From contig JAYOLW010000018.1 in NCBI GenBank assembly GCA_038120515.1, positions 1-30,702 on the forward strand: DNA of 30,702 nucleotides, in the 5' to 3' direction. Shown here piece by piece: positions 1-8,699 of the stretch. Source of the DNA: JADHOX01 sp038120515. GTDB taxonomy: Bacteria; Pseudomonadota; Alphaproteobacteria; Rickettsiales; JABIRX01. A program made the translations under genes and the position numbers. How positions within the stretch are numbered: the stretch's first letter is position 1; every line of letters starts with the position of its first letter. Below the pieces are notes generated by a model that was not told the origin of the DNA, searched no databases, and worked only from the letters and a program-made list of their open reading frames with translations.

Positions 1-2
1 AT

Positions 3-440
3 AGAGATGAACTCCCAGGGTCTGAGATCACATAACCAAAACCTTTTGGTGCTAACGTTTGGAGAGTTGGTTCACTATACAAAACTTATTGTTATACAAC
101 TAAAAGAAATGATAATTATTATGTAATAAATTTTCTTATTCGATCTACTTCCAGATGCGGAAATATTTGCGGATCATATTGCGGAACCCAATATGAAGCA
201 GAATGCAAAAATTTAGAAATAATAAAAGATATAGAAGAACCTATAAATAAGATAGTTTCCACTTTTACATTTTGAGACACAATAGATGAAACAACAGATT
301 GATAGACGCATGAATATGAGCTATGGGGTTTTGAAGTTCAATATCCTGAAGATTATTTTGTTTCTACAGCACAAAATAGAGTAGAAATCTCACATTACAA
401 AGGGAAGATCAGTTTATCCATTATAAACCCTTATTTTTAG
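3..440 (+). pseudogene. Eroded reading frame, Patescibacteria-like secreted protein remnant (5' end outside window)
   Basis: In the frame starting at base 3, the sequence reads as convincing protein through to TAG at 438-440, interrupted only by in-frame stops: TAA at 33, TGA at 273, and TGA-TAG at 300-305. No frameshift is needed. Open stretches 36-272 and 306-437 give a Cys-rich segment (CGNICGSYCG) and then YELWGFEVQYPEDYF. The latter resembles the 'DWxTYxNxxYGFEVKYPxDW' segment I associate with secreted proteins of candidate-phyla (Patescibacteria/CPR) bacteria. The TGA at 300 falls where Trp is expected. Each stop is one base from a plausible sense codon (TGG, CAG/AAG, CAA/AAA). A decayed, possibly transferred gene is the simplest reading; a chimeric contig edge is the main alternative. 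Function is unknown. Bases 441-492, between this frame and dedA, show nothing further. Confidence 0.5.
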
Positions 441-492
441 CAAAAGTGAGTTTTCATGAATTTTTGATAAAAAAACTTCGAGCAGAATCATT

Positions 493-1113
493 TTAAGACA
501 CCATTTTAATAGCTTTACGAAACAGCCTATTATATAAAATATATCCCATAATTAATATTGTTACGTTAATTAATATAAAAATTGAAAGTTTTTGCGCTAC
601 AACCTTATCATAAGCCATAATATTGCCAAAACTAAAGCCAATTAAAGCTAAAATAGCAACCCAAATCGATGCACCTAAAATTGTAAAAAATGAAAATTTA
701 ATTATTGGTAATTTCACCATACCTGCAGGCAAAGAAATGTATTGCCTTATTCCAGGCAACAAACGCCCAATAAAAGTTCCAAAAACACCATGCTTTGCAA
801 AAAACTTCATCATTTTATCAATAGATTTCTGTTTTATACCAATAAATTTTCCATATTTTAAAAGTAGATACAGACCATAACGCTTTGCAAAATAATAATT
901 AAACAATGCACCAATTAAACTACCTAAAGATCCGGCTATAATAACACCAATTAAATTATATTTCTCAAGTGAAGCTAAAAAACCGGCAGGTATCATCACA
1001 ATTTCACTCGGAAATGGGAAAAAACTACTTTCTAACGCCATCAACAAGAAAATACCTAAATACCCTATTGACTCTATGATTTCATTAATAAAACTTAATA
1101 AATTACTTAACAT
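493..1113 (-). CDS. DedA family inner-membrane protein
   Basis: This is a 206-residue polytopic membrane protein of the DedA (SNARE-associated/VTT) family, whose members act as inner-membrane lipid flippases or transporters needed for envelope homeostasis. Family marks are visible: an ESSFFPFPSE block near residue 28, a Gly-rich membrane segment (AGSLGSLIGALFNYYFAKRYG) and the GRLLPGIRQYISLPAG block near residue 117 with the conserved Arg residues and LPAG. Several hydrophobic helices follow to the C-terminus. The ATG directly abuts the trpD stop (TAA then ATG with no spacer), so translation is probably coupled. It is the last gene of the long minus-strand run. The substrate cannot be told from sequence; undecaprenyl phosphate is a possibility known for some relatives. 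Confidence 0.9.
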   Translation of the reverse strand: MLSNLLSFINEIIESIGYLGIFLLMALESSFFPFPSEIVMIPAGFLASLEKYNLIGVIIAGSLGSLIGALFNYYFAKRYGLYLLLKYGKFIGIKQKSIDKMMKFFAKHGVFGTFIGRLLPGIRQYISLPAGMVKLPIIKFSFFTILGASIWVAILALIGFSFGNIMAYDKVVAQKLSIFILINVTILIMGYILYNRLFRKAIKMVS

Positions 1114-2100
1114 TTATTGAAAATTCCTAAGTTGATTTAGCTTTTCTAAAGCCTTTCCTGAATCTATTAAATATTCAGCATATTTAACAGAATCCATTAT
1201 AGATGACTTAATACCATACATATAAATAACAAAACCTGCATTTAACGAAACATTATTATACAACAAATTCTTCTTACCTTCAAGTAATTCTGTGATTTTT
1301 AAGGCATTGTAATCGGCATCGCTTCCAATTAAACTGCCATCATCATTGTCAAAGTAATCAATGGATTTAGGATCAAACTCCCACTTTGTTATTTTTCCAT
1401 CCTTCAATTCACAAATATTTGTTATACCGGTAGTTAAAATTTCATCAGCACCATTATGTGCATTAACTACTAAAACTCTTTTGCTACCAGATTCTTGTAG
1501 CACTTTACAAATTGTTTCAGCAAAAGCAAAATCATAAACACCTATTAACTGGGTTTGCACATGACAAGGATTAAGTAATGGACCCAGTAAATTAAAAATA
1601 GTTCTTTTAGCCATTTTCTGCCTAATTGGTGCAACATTCTTAAGAATTGGGTGGTATAAAGGAGCAAATAAGAAAGCCATACCAATTTCGGTCAAAGATG
1701 CTTTCACTCTTTCAATATCTTGTTGTACGTTAATACCCAATGCAGTCAATACATCTGAAGATCCTGATTTTGAAGAAACCCCCTTATTTCCATGTTTTGC
1801 AACTTTTATACCAGCACTTGCAACCACAAAAGCTGTAGCTGTAGAGATATTAATGTAATTTAAACTATCACCGCCGGTGCCACAAAGATCTACCGCATTT
1901 TCAAAACCAGTAATTTTTATCGCATTATTATAAATCACCTCTCTCAAAATCTTAATCTCTTCATATAAATCAGTTTTAGAATTTAAATATTCTAAAAAAT
2001 TAATAACGTCAGATTCTTCAATATTGTTATTTAAAATATTGTTAAAAACTAAAGATAGATCCTCATTGGATAAAGTTTGGTGATTATTTATTAACTTCAT
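1114..2100 (-). CDS. trpD: Anthranilate phosphoribosyltransferase
   Basis: The 328-residue protein transfers a phosphoribosyl group from PRPP to anthranilate, the second step of tryptophan synthesis in the cytoplasm. The PRPP/anthranilate site is clear: CGTGGD at residues 73-78, AKHGNKGVSS at 101-110 and SGSSDVL just after. The common Ser of KHGNRSVSS is Gly here. Length matches the family, so the gene looks intact. It overlaps the upstream ABC ATPase gene by four bases (ATGA) and abuts dedA. No other trp gene lies in the window, so the pathway must be dispersed, or this is an isolated remnant working on imported intermediates. Tryptophan synthesis is absent from classical Rickettsia, which makes this gene informative about lifestyle. 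Confidence 0.95.
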   Translation of the reverse strand: MKLINNHQTLSNEDLSLVFNNILNNNIEESDVINFLEYLNSKTDLYEEIKILREVIYNNAIKITGFENAVDLCGTGGDSLNYINISTATAFVVASAGIKVAKHGNKGVSSKSGSSDVLTALGINVQQDIERVKASLTEIGMAFLFAPLYHPILKNVAPIRQKMAKRTIFNLLGPLLNPCHVQTQLIGVYDFAFAETICKVLQESGSKRVLVVNAHNGADEILTTGITNICELKDGKITKWEFDPKSIDYFDNDDGSLIGSDADYNALKITELLEGKKNLLYNNVSLNAGFVIYMYGIKSSIMDSVKYAEYLIDSGKALEKLNQLRNFQ

Positions 2101-2816
2101 GTTTTATTAATAGCCTCTAAAAATGCCTTTTCTAATGACTCACTTTGATATTTTAATTTAAAATCACTAGGCTTACCATTAAAAATGATTTTCCCAGTAT
2201 TTATTACTGCGATTTTATTAGAAATTTCATCAATATCAGATAAAATATGCGAACTAAAAAATATCGTCTTATGACTATCTTTAGCATGATTTTTAAGCAA
2301 ATCTTTTAGCTTAATTCTCACATGTGGATCTAAACCACTCATTGGTTCATCTAAAATCAGGAGATCTGCATCTGACAAAAACATTGAAATCAAACCTAAT
2401 TTTTGGCCCATTCCTTTTGAATATTTAGTAATTTTTTTACTTAAGGCTTTTATATCTAAATCTAGCTCATTAGCCAAATGAAGAGCTAAATCTTTGTCAT
2501 ATGTTTTATTAAACTGGGCTGATGAAAGTTTTAAAAACTCCTCGCCTTTTAAAAACTGTGAAGGTGAAAATTTTTCAGGTAAATATGCAACTTTGGCTCT
2601 TGCTTCTTTTTTATTAGAATCAATACCAAAAATATTAACTTTACCATTATCAGATTTTAGAAGATCTAAAATGATTTTAAGCAAAGTAGTTTTACCAATA
2701 CCATTTACCCCAACAAGACCAAAAACCTCTCCCTTATTAACATTGAAATTAATATCATTAAGAATTTGCTGATTGGAAAATGCTTTATTTATATTTTTAA
2801 TTTCAAGAGCTTTCAT
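2097..2816 (-). CDS. ABC transporter ATP-binding protein (ABC-2/NatA-like)
   Basis: This 239-residue single nucleotide-binding domain has all ABC motifs: Walker A GVNGIGKT (36-43), signature YSKGMGQK (132-139), Walker B LLILDEP (152-158), D-loop SGLDP and the H-loop His190. The YSKGMGQK signature and the C-terminal layout fit the CcmA/NatA ABC-2 exporter ATPases. No permease gene sits next to it. It lies between the PilP/GspC-like gene (9-base gap) and trpD (ATGA overlap), inside the run that encodes a pilus-type machine. It could serve a permease encoded elsewhere or energise a step linked to the pseudopilus system. The substrate is unknown. Confidence 0.88.
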   Translation of the reverse strand: MKALEIKNINKAFSNQQILNDINFNVNKGEVFGLVGVNGIGKTTLLKIILDLLKSDNGKVNIFGIDSNKKEARAKVAYLPEKFSPSQFLKGEEFLKLSSAQFNKTYDKDLALHLANELDLDIKALSKKITKYSKGMGQKLGLISMFLSDADLLILDEPMSGLDPHVRIKLKDLLKNHAKDSHKTIFFSSHILSDIDEISNKIAVINTGKIIFNGKPSDFKLKYQSESLEKAFLEAINKT

Positions 2817-2825
2817 ATAAAAATT

Positions 2826-3488
2826 TTAAATTTTACCCTCAGATATTTTAACTTCTTTGCTGAGATAAAAAGTCTGATTTACCTCTAATTTAAAAGTAAC
2901 TGTGGCTATATCATCAACAATCTGAATATCAATATTTTCAGAATAACTATTATTTAAGATAGCTTGTTTTAAAACATATACAAAAGTATTATAACCTGTC
3001 ACCCACTGTAGTTTTATACTTTCTTTATTCACTTCAAGTATTTCAAACTCTTTATTTGCATTAGAGTTATTAGTATAACTTTTCCCATTAACCCATATTA
3101 TCCAATGTTTTTGATCATTATATAAGATAGAATCTAGATAAAATTTCATAGATCTTGATACTACAACTTCTTTTGACTCAGAAGCCTCTTCTTCCTCAGG
3201 GTCAAATATTTCCTCTTGATCAATAATTTCGCCCATAATCAATGAACTCATTACTTTATCAAGCTTATTCATTTGAATTTGATCAAATAATATACTTCTG
3301 CCCTTAACTTTCTCATCTAAAGAATAATTAAATAAATTTTCTTTCATGAAATTATATTGAACATCTTTTTCTACAATATTTATTGGCACTTGTGCTTCTT
3401 TAGCATTCTGATTATCCATAATAACCTGACTGGCAAATGAGGATAATGAAAAAATAACGATATTAAAAATTATTAAAATTTTACTCAT
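2826..3488 (-). CDS. PilP/GspC-like periplasmic pilus or secretion protein
   Basis: The 220-residue protein begins with a cleavable-looking signal peptide ending near FA at residues 18-19. A charged linker with an acidic run (91-104) leads to a small beta-rich region (about 116-162, FYLDSILYNDQKHWIIWVNG, then EILEVNKESIKLQW). This layout and the 'I-idGk-y--g----ilev--d-v-L' rhythm resemble the homology region of PilP and GspC, which link the inner-membrane platform to the outer-membrane secretin. It overlaps the PilO/GspM-like gene by eight bases and is the last of six machine genes. The similarity is in pattern and position rather than clear identity. A generic secreted protein is the alternative. 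Confidence 0.55.
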   Translation of the reverse strand: MSKILIIFNIVIFSLSSFASQVIMDNQNAKEAQVPINIVEKDVQYNFMKENLFNYSLDEKVKGRSILFDQIQMNKLDKVMSSLIMGEIIDQEEIFDPEEEEASESKEVVVSRSMKFYLDSILYNDQKHWIIWVNGKSYTNNSNANKEFEILEVNKESIKLQWVTGYNTFVYVLKQAILNNSYSENIDIQIVDDIATVTFKLEVNQTFYLSKEVKISEGKI

Positions 3489-4104
3489 TAGCTAAAATTT
3501 TTAAATCATTCCACCTAATATCAATCTCAGACAGAACCGGAGAAAATCTTGAATCTCTAGCAATTCTATATAAATTAGTTTCATTTAAATCATGAGACTT
3601 ATTAATAGTAAGTTTTATTGTTTGCGGATAACCAGGTAACCTTATTAATAAATCATATAAAAAATTATAAATTTGCAAATCACTATAACATCTTATTTTG
3701 AGTTGTAATGTTGTTGCTTCGACCCCTACTTTTACACCTTTTAACTGACCCTTTTGAATCTCTGGTTTTGAAAGTTTTATATCTAATTGATTTAAATTAT
3801 GTTTAGATTTCATTTCATCAAGAAGGTCTTTAGCCTGGCGCAATTGTAGGCCTTTAAACTCTTTAACTTCTGATGTTACATATTTCCATGTTGCAAGTGC
3901 ATGAGCTATATCCTCAGTTTTTGTATTAAAATGATTAATTTTATCTTTTATTTTCTTTAGCTTTGCATCCTCACTTCTTTGCTTTCGCTCTAGTAAGTGC
4001 AAACTATCATATTTTTGACCTGTGAAAAAATAACATAATGAGATTAGAAGCAATATTGCAATAGATTTAATCAACAATTTGGCTTTTAATTTTTTTGAAT
4101 GCAT
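3481..4104 (-). CDS. PilO/GspM-like inner-membrane protein
   Basis: This 207-residue protein has a short basic N-terminus (residues 1-12), one membrane helix (about 13-28, SIAILLLISLCYFF), a long charged coiled-coil-like stretch (about 35-110) and a C-terminal alpha/beta part. That is the architecture of PilO and GspM, bitopic proteins that pair with PilN/GspL to form the assembly platform. The upstream gene is the PilM/PilN-GspL-like protein; their stop and start share one base (TAATG), so synthesis is probably coupled and stoichiometric. The family is highly divergent, and assignment rests on topology and gene order. Confidence 0.6.
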   Translation of the reverse strand: MHSKKLKAKLLIKSIAILLLISLCYFFTGQKYDSLHLLERKQRSEDAKLKKIKDKINHFNTKTEDIAHALATWKYVTSEVKEFKGLQLRQAKDLLDEMKSKHNLNQLDIKLSKPEIQKGQLKGVKVGVEATTLQLKIRCYSDLQIYNFLYDLLIRLPGYPQTIKLTINKSHDLNETNLYRIARDSRFSPVLSEIDIRWNDLKILANE

Positions 4105-5654
4105 TATCTTATCGGCCCAACTATTTGAATATTTATAGGTAAATTCTCATTAGATCTTTCAAAACTTATAGTATCAGGAAGATCAGAATGATCTAACTGA
4201 TATTTAGGAAAAGCTGTTCTAATTGATCTTAAAAAAGAATCATATGCAGAAAAAATTTCTTCGAAAGATAAACCATCAGATTTAAAATTTGCAGATATAA
4301 CCAGTTTCATCTGAGTTTCTTTATATTCCTCCCAATCAATATCAGATATTACAATATTTGAAGGCACATATTTATTAAATTCATATAATAAAATTATTGG
4401 ATCTTGAGCACGTTCAAGTAATTTTTCATGTAATGAGGCTACATCAATTACTTTATCTTCATCAATATCAAAACCAAACTTTTCTTCTCTTATTGTTTCT
4501 AGCTGTGTTGAAAATTTTTGCCTATCAATTATAGTTTCACTAATTTGGTTTTTCTTTGCAGAAATTTGTATTAAAGGTAAAGATGAAAATAATAATATTA
4601 TAGTAATTACAGCAAACAATGATACATTTGCAATCATGTTATTTTCATAAAGCTTTGCCTCAGCCTTAAATTCAGGTGCTAATAAACCGTTAAAATTTCC
4701 ATTATCAACAAAATAATGCATAAATAGTTTATCTGGAGAATTATCATAATTAATATTATCGATATCTTTAAAAATAAATTTACCAAATAAATTAAGATCA
4801 ACAAATTTAAAATTATTAGGAAGATTAAAAGTTTTAAAAATCTTTTGAAAACCAGAGTCTGTTAATAAAAATATATTAATCTGCTCCTTTTCATTATAAT
4901 CTAGACGTTTAAGATATTCAATTGTACCTAAAATTTCATTTTTGATAATTTGAATTTTATCTTCACTTAATTCATTATTGTCACAATGATAATGAAGTAA
5001 TCTTGTAAAAATTAAATCGCCATTTTTCGTTATAGCAAATCTTATTCCACTAGTTTCACTTTGAAAAACATAAAAACACCAGACATTCTCATCAGATTTC
5101 TTCTTTAACTTTGGTTTTGATTTCTTGTCTTTTGAACCAGCATTATTCGATATAGCTAAAAATTTATTTATATCATTAGCAAAACCTTGCATTTCAACCG
5201 GAAACGAATAAACGGCTCTTAAAATATTAGGAATGTTTTTTAAAAAAGACAGCCAATTCTCTAATGGAGAAACAATAGGAATCTTAATTATAACACAATC
5301 AGTATTTTTAGATTTTTTTTTAGTATTAACTCTATAAAAACCTTTAATTGCTGCATCTTTTCCTTTTTCTGTTGCAGTTTTTCTAGCAATTAATTTGCTA
5401 AACAAAAATGGATTGTTAGTTGGAATGGAAATTGATTCAAAGGATTGCTCTGAAACATTAGCTAAGATATAAATTGGAACATTTGGAGCTTGTTTAAAGA
5501 ACTCAACTACCTGCTTCATTTGTTCCTTATCATTAATATCCGTAATTTTTATTTCAGATAAAATGGTTTTTCTATTAAATAAAATCAATTTAGAGAAATT
5601 ATCTCCTATTAAAATAACAAACTTTTTAAATGTAATCTTGTGCAAAAGTTTCAT
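4104..5654 (-). CDS. GspL-like (PilM-PilN-type) platform protein
   Basis: The chosen ATG at 5654 gives 516 residues and sits one base after the gspF stop. A longer frame reaching 5726 would run 71 bases into gspF and is unlikely. Residues 1 to about 335 form a cytoplasmic region with an actin-fold-like beginning (KFVILIGDN...LILFN). A membrane helix lies at about 342-365, followed by a periplasmic part with a coiled coil and a ferredoxin-like end. A cytoplasmic domain, one helix and a PilN-like periplasmic tail is the plan of GspL, equivalent to PilM fused to PilN. In such machines it docks the GspE/PilB ATPase to the platform. No strict sequence motif confirms it; order E-F-L-M-(C) is the main support. 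Confidence 0.65.
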   Translation of the reverse strand: MKLLHKITFKKFVILIGDNFSKLILFNRKTILSEIKITDINDKEQMKQVVEFFKQAPNVPIYILANVSEQSFESISIPTNNPFLFSKLIARKTATEKGKDAAIKGFYRVNTKKKSKNTDCVIIKIPIVSPLENWLSFLKNIPNILRAVYSFPVEMQGFANDINKFLAISNNAGSKDKKSKPKLKKKSDENVWCFYVFQSETSGIRFAITKNGDLIFTRLLHYHCDNNELSEDKIQIIKNEILGTIEYLKRLDYNEKEQINIFLLTDSGFQKIFKTFNLPNNFKFVDLNLFGKFIFKDIDNINYDNSPDKLFMHYFVDNGNFNGLLAPEFKAEAKLYENNMIANVSLFAVITIILLFSSLPLIQISAKKNQISETIIDRQKFSTQLETIREEKFGFDIDEDKVIDVASLHEKLLERAQDPIILLYEFNKYVPSNIVISDIDWEEYKETQMKLVISANFKSDGLSFEEIFSAYDSFLRSIRTAFPKYQLDHSDLPDTISFERSNENLPINIQIVGPIR

Positions 5655-5655
5655 G

Positions 5656-6855
5656 TTATTTAATCGTACTAAAACTTGAGTATAAAGGACCAAAAACTGA
5701 TAAGGATATCCATAATAACAAACCACCCATTACTAATGTTAAAACAGGTTGAATCAAACCAATTAACGCATCTACGGAATCATTAACTTCTTTATCATAA
5801 AAGAATTTAATATTTTCAAGAGACTCAGTCATATTACCAGTTTGCTCTCCTACCCTAAACATTCTAACAACTAAACTAGGAAACTGACGAGAATTTTTTA
5901 ATGCTAAACTCATTGTTGACCCATCAGAAATTTCCTGCGTAACTTCTATCAATGTAGTTTTGACTACTCTATTTTTTACCACTTTTTCTACAACTTTTAA
6001 ACAAGCAATAATATCAATACCACTTTTATATGTAATTAAAAAAAACTGAGTAAATCTTGCAATATCGATTTTCAGCAATGCTTTACCAATAAAAGGAATA
6101 GAAAGCATTAATTTATCTGTATAATAAGCGTAAGCATCAAAAAAATGTTTAAATAATTTATGGATAAAATATAAAAACAAAGGCGACAAAATCATTGTAA
6201 TCCAATTTTCCTTAAAAAATTCAGAAGAGGCTATCAAAGCCCTTGTATAAAAAGGCAAATCAAAATTTTGATTAAGTAAAAAATCTGATAATTTTGGTAT
6301 TACAAATAGCATCATTATTGCTGTTACCACAAATAAAACAACCATCAAAAATATAGGATATTTTATAGCTTTCTTTGTCTTTCTTTTTATATCATCAGAC
6401 CATTTTAGATGATCCGAAAGATAGGCAAATGATTGGTGAAGCTTACCAGTTTTTTCTCCAGCTGCAATAAGGCCAACAAAAACTTCATCAAATGTTTCCG
6501 GGTGATTTGACATAGCCTGTGAAAGCATTTTGCCAGATTTGACATCATCATAAATATCTTGAACAAGATTTCTCATAACCGTGTTAGATGCAGAATCAAT
6601 GAGGTCCTCTATTGACTCAATAATCGAAACGCCAGCTTTGTCTAACTGTTCGAAATGTGTACATAATAGAATTAAATCTTTAACAGATATTGTTCTTTTA
6701 AAATTAAAAAACCCACCAGATGATTCATTAGCAGTAATTAACTCAAGACCAATATCTGATAATTTATATTGAAGATCAGAAACTCCATTGGCATTCATAT
6801 TGCCTTTAATTTGTTGTCCATCCTTAGATACTGCAATGTAACTATAACTGCCCAT
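5656..6855 (-). CDS. gspF: GspF/PilC-family assembly platform protein
   Basis: A 399-residue integral membrane protein, the usual size for GspF/PilC. It has two GspF repeats. The first (about 60-190) includes LCTHFEQLDKAGVSI and GEKTGKL. The second (about 265-395) includes FTQFFLITYKSGIDI and GEQTGNM. Membrane helices follow the first repeat, precede the second and close the protein. The duplicated GExTG motifs are typical of the family. GspF/PilC anchors the polymerising pseudopilus in the inner membrane and is turned by the GspE/PilB ATPase, whose gene is immediately upstream and shares one base with this start (TAATG). The name gspF is by family; PilC is an equally valid label. Confidence 0.93.
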   Translation of the reverse strand: MGSYSYIAVSKDGQQIKGNMNANGVSDLQYKLSDIGLELITANESSGGFFNFKRTISVKDLILLCTHFEQLDKAGVSIIESIEDLIDSASNTVMRNLVQDIYDDVKSGKMLSQAMSNHPETFDEVFVGLIAAGEKTGKLHQSFAYLSDHLKWSDDIKRKTKKAIKYPIFLMVVLFVVTAIMMLFVIPKLSDFLLNQNFDLPFYTRALIASSEFFKENWITMILSPLFLYFIHKLFKHFFDAYAYYTDKLMLSIPFIGKALLKIDIARFTQFFLITYKSGIDIIACLKVVEKVVKNRVVKTTLIEVTQEISDGSTMSLALKNSRQFPSLVVRMFRVGEQTGNMTESLENIKFFYDKEVNDSVDALIGLIQPVLTLVMGGLLLWISLSVFGPLYSSFSTIK

Positions 6856-8681
6856 TATAGCCTCTCAGTCATATCCAAAGATCTTACAAGTTCAGCAATG
6901 GAAATAACACCTTCAAGGACTTTATTTATACCATCCTGATCCATAGCTATAAAACCTTCACTTATAGCTTGGTCATAAATTTCATTAGTAGTCTTATTAA
7001 GTGCTATCATCTCACTGATTTTTCTAGAAACAACAAAAATCTCTGAAACAACTATTCTACCCTTATAACCAGTATTCATACAAACTTTACATGAAGTCGC
7101 CTTATAAAGTTTTACAGGTTTTTCAATACCTAAAATTTTACATTCTTGCTCATTTGGCATATAAGCTTCTTTACATTCTACACATAATCTTCTTACTAAT
7201 CTTTGAGCAATTGCGCATGCAAGTGAACCAGCAAGAAGGAAAGGTTTTATCCCAACATCAATCAACCTTGGAACTACGCTAATAGCATCATTAGTATGTA
7301 AAGTTGTAAATACTTGGTGACCAGTCATAGCAGCACGAAGTGCAATAGAGGCAGTTTCTGCATCTCGAACCTCACCCACAAAAATAACATCGGGATCTTG
7401 TCTTAATAATGATTTTATACCATCAACAAAACTCAAACTCCCTTCTTTAACACTGGATTGCCTAATCAAAGGTAATTCATACTCTACTGGATCCTCAAGA
7501 GTCATAATATTTTTATGAATATTATTTATCATATGAAGTATAGAATATAATGTAGTAGTTTTTCCAGAACCTGTAGGACCAGTTACAATTATAATACCTT
7601 CTGGTTTTAAAAACATTTTCTTAAGCAACTGAATATTATGTTTGCTATAACCAAGTTGATCAAGACTTACAAGAGATCTTGTTTTATCAAGAATTCTCAT
7701 TACGATATTTTCGCCATTTACAGTAAGCTGAGTAGCTACTCTAAAATCAACTTCTCGACCCAAAACATTGGCAGAAGCATGACCATCCTGAGACTTTCTA
7801 CTTTCTGCAATATTCATGCCAGACATAATTTTTATTCTAACCGCAACAGCTGCCCAAAAATCTTTATGAAAAGTTTTAATCTGCTGCATTCTACCATCTA
7901 TTCTATAGCGCACACGTAAGAAATTTTCTTCAGGTTCAAAGTGAATATCAGAGGCCCCACAATGTACCGCATCTATTAAGAATGAATCTACAAGTCTTAC
8001 AACAGGATTACGGAAATCCTCGCCCTGAGATTCGTTTTCAATGCCTTGAGTAGTATTTTCAATTTCTTTAAGAATACCATCTATGGACATTTCATATTCA
8101 TAATATTGGTCAATAATATCAAGAATATCGACTTCACTACAAAAAATTGGATCTATGACAACTCCTTGAGGGAAATATTTCTTTACCTTATCAATAGCTA
8201 TAACATCAAAAACATCATGAACAGCAACAGTTACCGTATTTTCTTTTGTAGCAACTGGTACAATTTTATATTTAATAGCAACTGCTTTTGGAACCTTTCG
8301 TACTAACTCACTATCTAAAACAACACTCTTTACATCAAATTTTTCAATACCAGATGTTTGACTAATAATCTCTCCTAAAGCTGAATCTGTAACAAATCCA
8401 AGTAATACACAGACCTCTCCAATATCATTAGAATCCATACGACCCATTTCTTTTTGAGCCATTTCAAGCTGATCAATTGAAACTAGGCCCTTATCAACTA
8501 GGGCTTTACCAATTTCTTCATTTTTACTTTTTGTGGAACTTCTTAAATCATTATTTACAGAAGAATCTTCAACACTATTATTGCCAACATTTAGCTGTTT
8601 TACATTGTCATGCGACTGAGGTTTTAAATTATCAACAGTATTTACAGGCTTTTGCTCATCTTGTTTCATTGATTGCTCCAT
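6855..8681 (-). CDS. gspE: GspE/PilB-family assembly ATPase
   Basis: This 608-residue cytoplasmic hexameric ATPase powers pseudopilin extraction and polymerisation. An N-terminal low-complexity stretch (1-52) precedes an MshEN/GspE-N domain (about 55-165). The catalytic core has Walker A GPTGSGKT at 368-375, an Asp box near 392-400 (MTLEDPVEY), Walker B DPDVIFVGEVRD at 429-440 and a His box TGHQVFTTLHTND (453-465). A four-Cys zinc site of the GspE/PilB type is present (CVEC at 500-503 and CKVC at 531-534). These separate it from the retraction ATPase PilT. It follows the pseudopilin gene by 18 bases and overlaps gspF. Confidence 0.96.
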   Translation of the reverse strand: MEQSMKQDEQKPVNTVDNLKPQSHDNVKQLNVGNNSVEDSSVNNDLRSSTKSKNEEIGKALVDKGLVSIDQLEMAQKEMGRMDSNDIGEVCVLLGFVTDSALGEIISQTSGIEKFDVKSVVLDSELVRKVPKAVAIKYKIVPVATKENTVTVAVHDVFDVIAIDKVKKYFPQGVVIDPIFCSEVDILDIIDQYYEYEMSIDGILKEIENTTQGIENESQGEDFRNPVVRLVDSFLIDAVHCGASDIHFEPEENFLRVRYRIDGRMQQIKTFHKDFWAAVAVRIKIMSGMNIAESRKSQDGHASANVLGREVDFRVATQLTVNGENIVMRILDKTRSLVSLDQLGYSKHNIQLLKKMFLKPEGIIIVTGPTGSGKTTTLYSILHMINNIHKNIMTLEDPVEYELPLIRQSSVKEGSLSFVDGIKSLLRQDPDVIFVGEVRDAETASIALRAAMTGHQVFTTLHTNDAISVVPRLIDVGIKPFLLAGSLACAIAQRLVRRLCVECKEAYMPNEQECKILGIEKPVKLYKATSCKVCMNTGYKGRIVVSEIFVVSRKISEMIALNKTTNEIYDQAISEGFIAMDQDGINKVLEGVISIAELVRSLDMTERL

Positions 8682-8699
8682 AATTTTATTATCTAATTG

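Noticed and set aside
270..305. TGA recoded as Trp or Gly in the left-edge frame
   Set aside because: TAA and TAG also interrupt the frame, and several well-supported genes in the window end in TGA, so a changed code would not rescue it; decay or a foreign edge is simpler.
5655..5726. Longer start of the GspL-like gene
   Set aside because: It would overlap gspF by 71 bases, and the ATG at 5654 sits one base after the gspF stop as expected in this operon.
7638..8306. Plus-strand frames opposite gspE
   Set aside because: The opposite strand encodes an unmistakable GspE with all catalytic motifs; the plus frames have no recognisable features.
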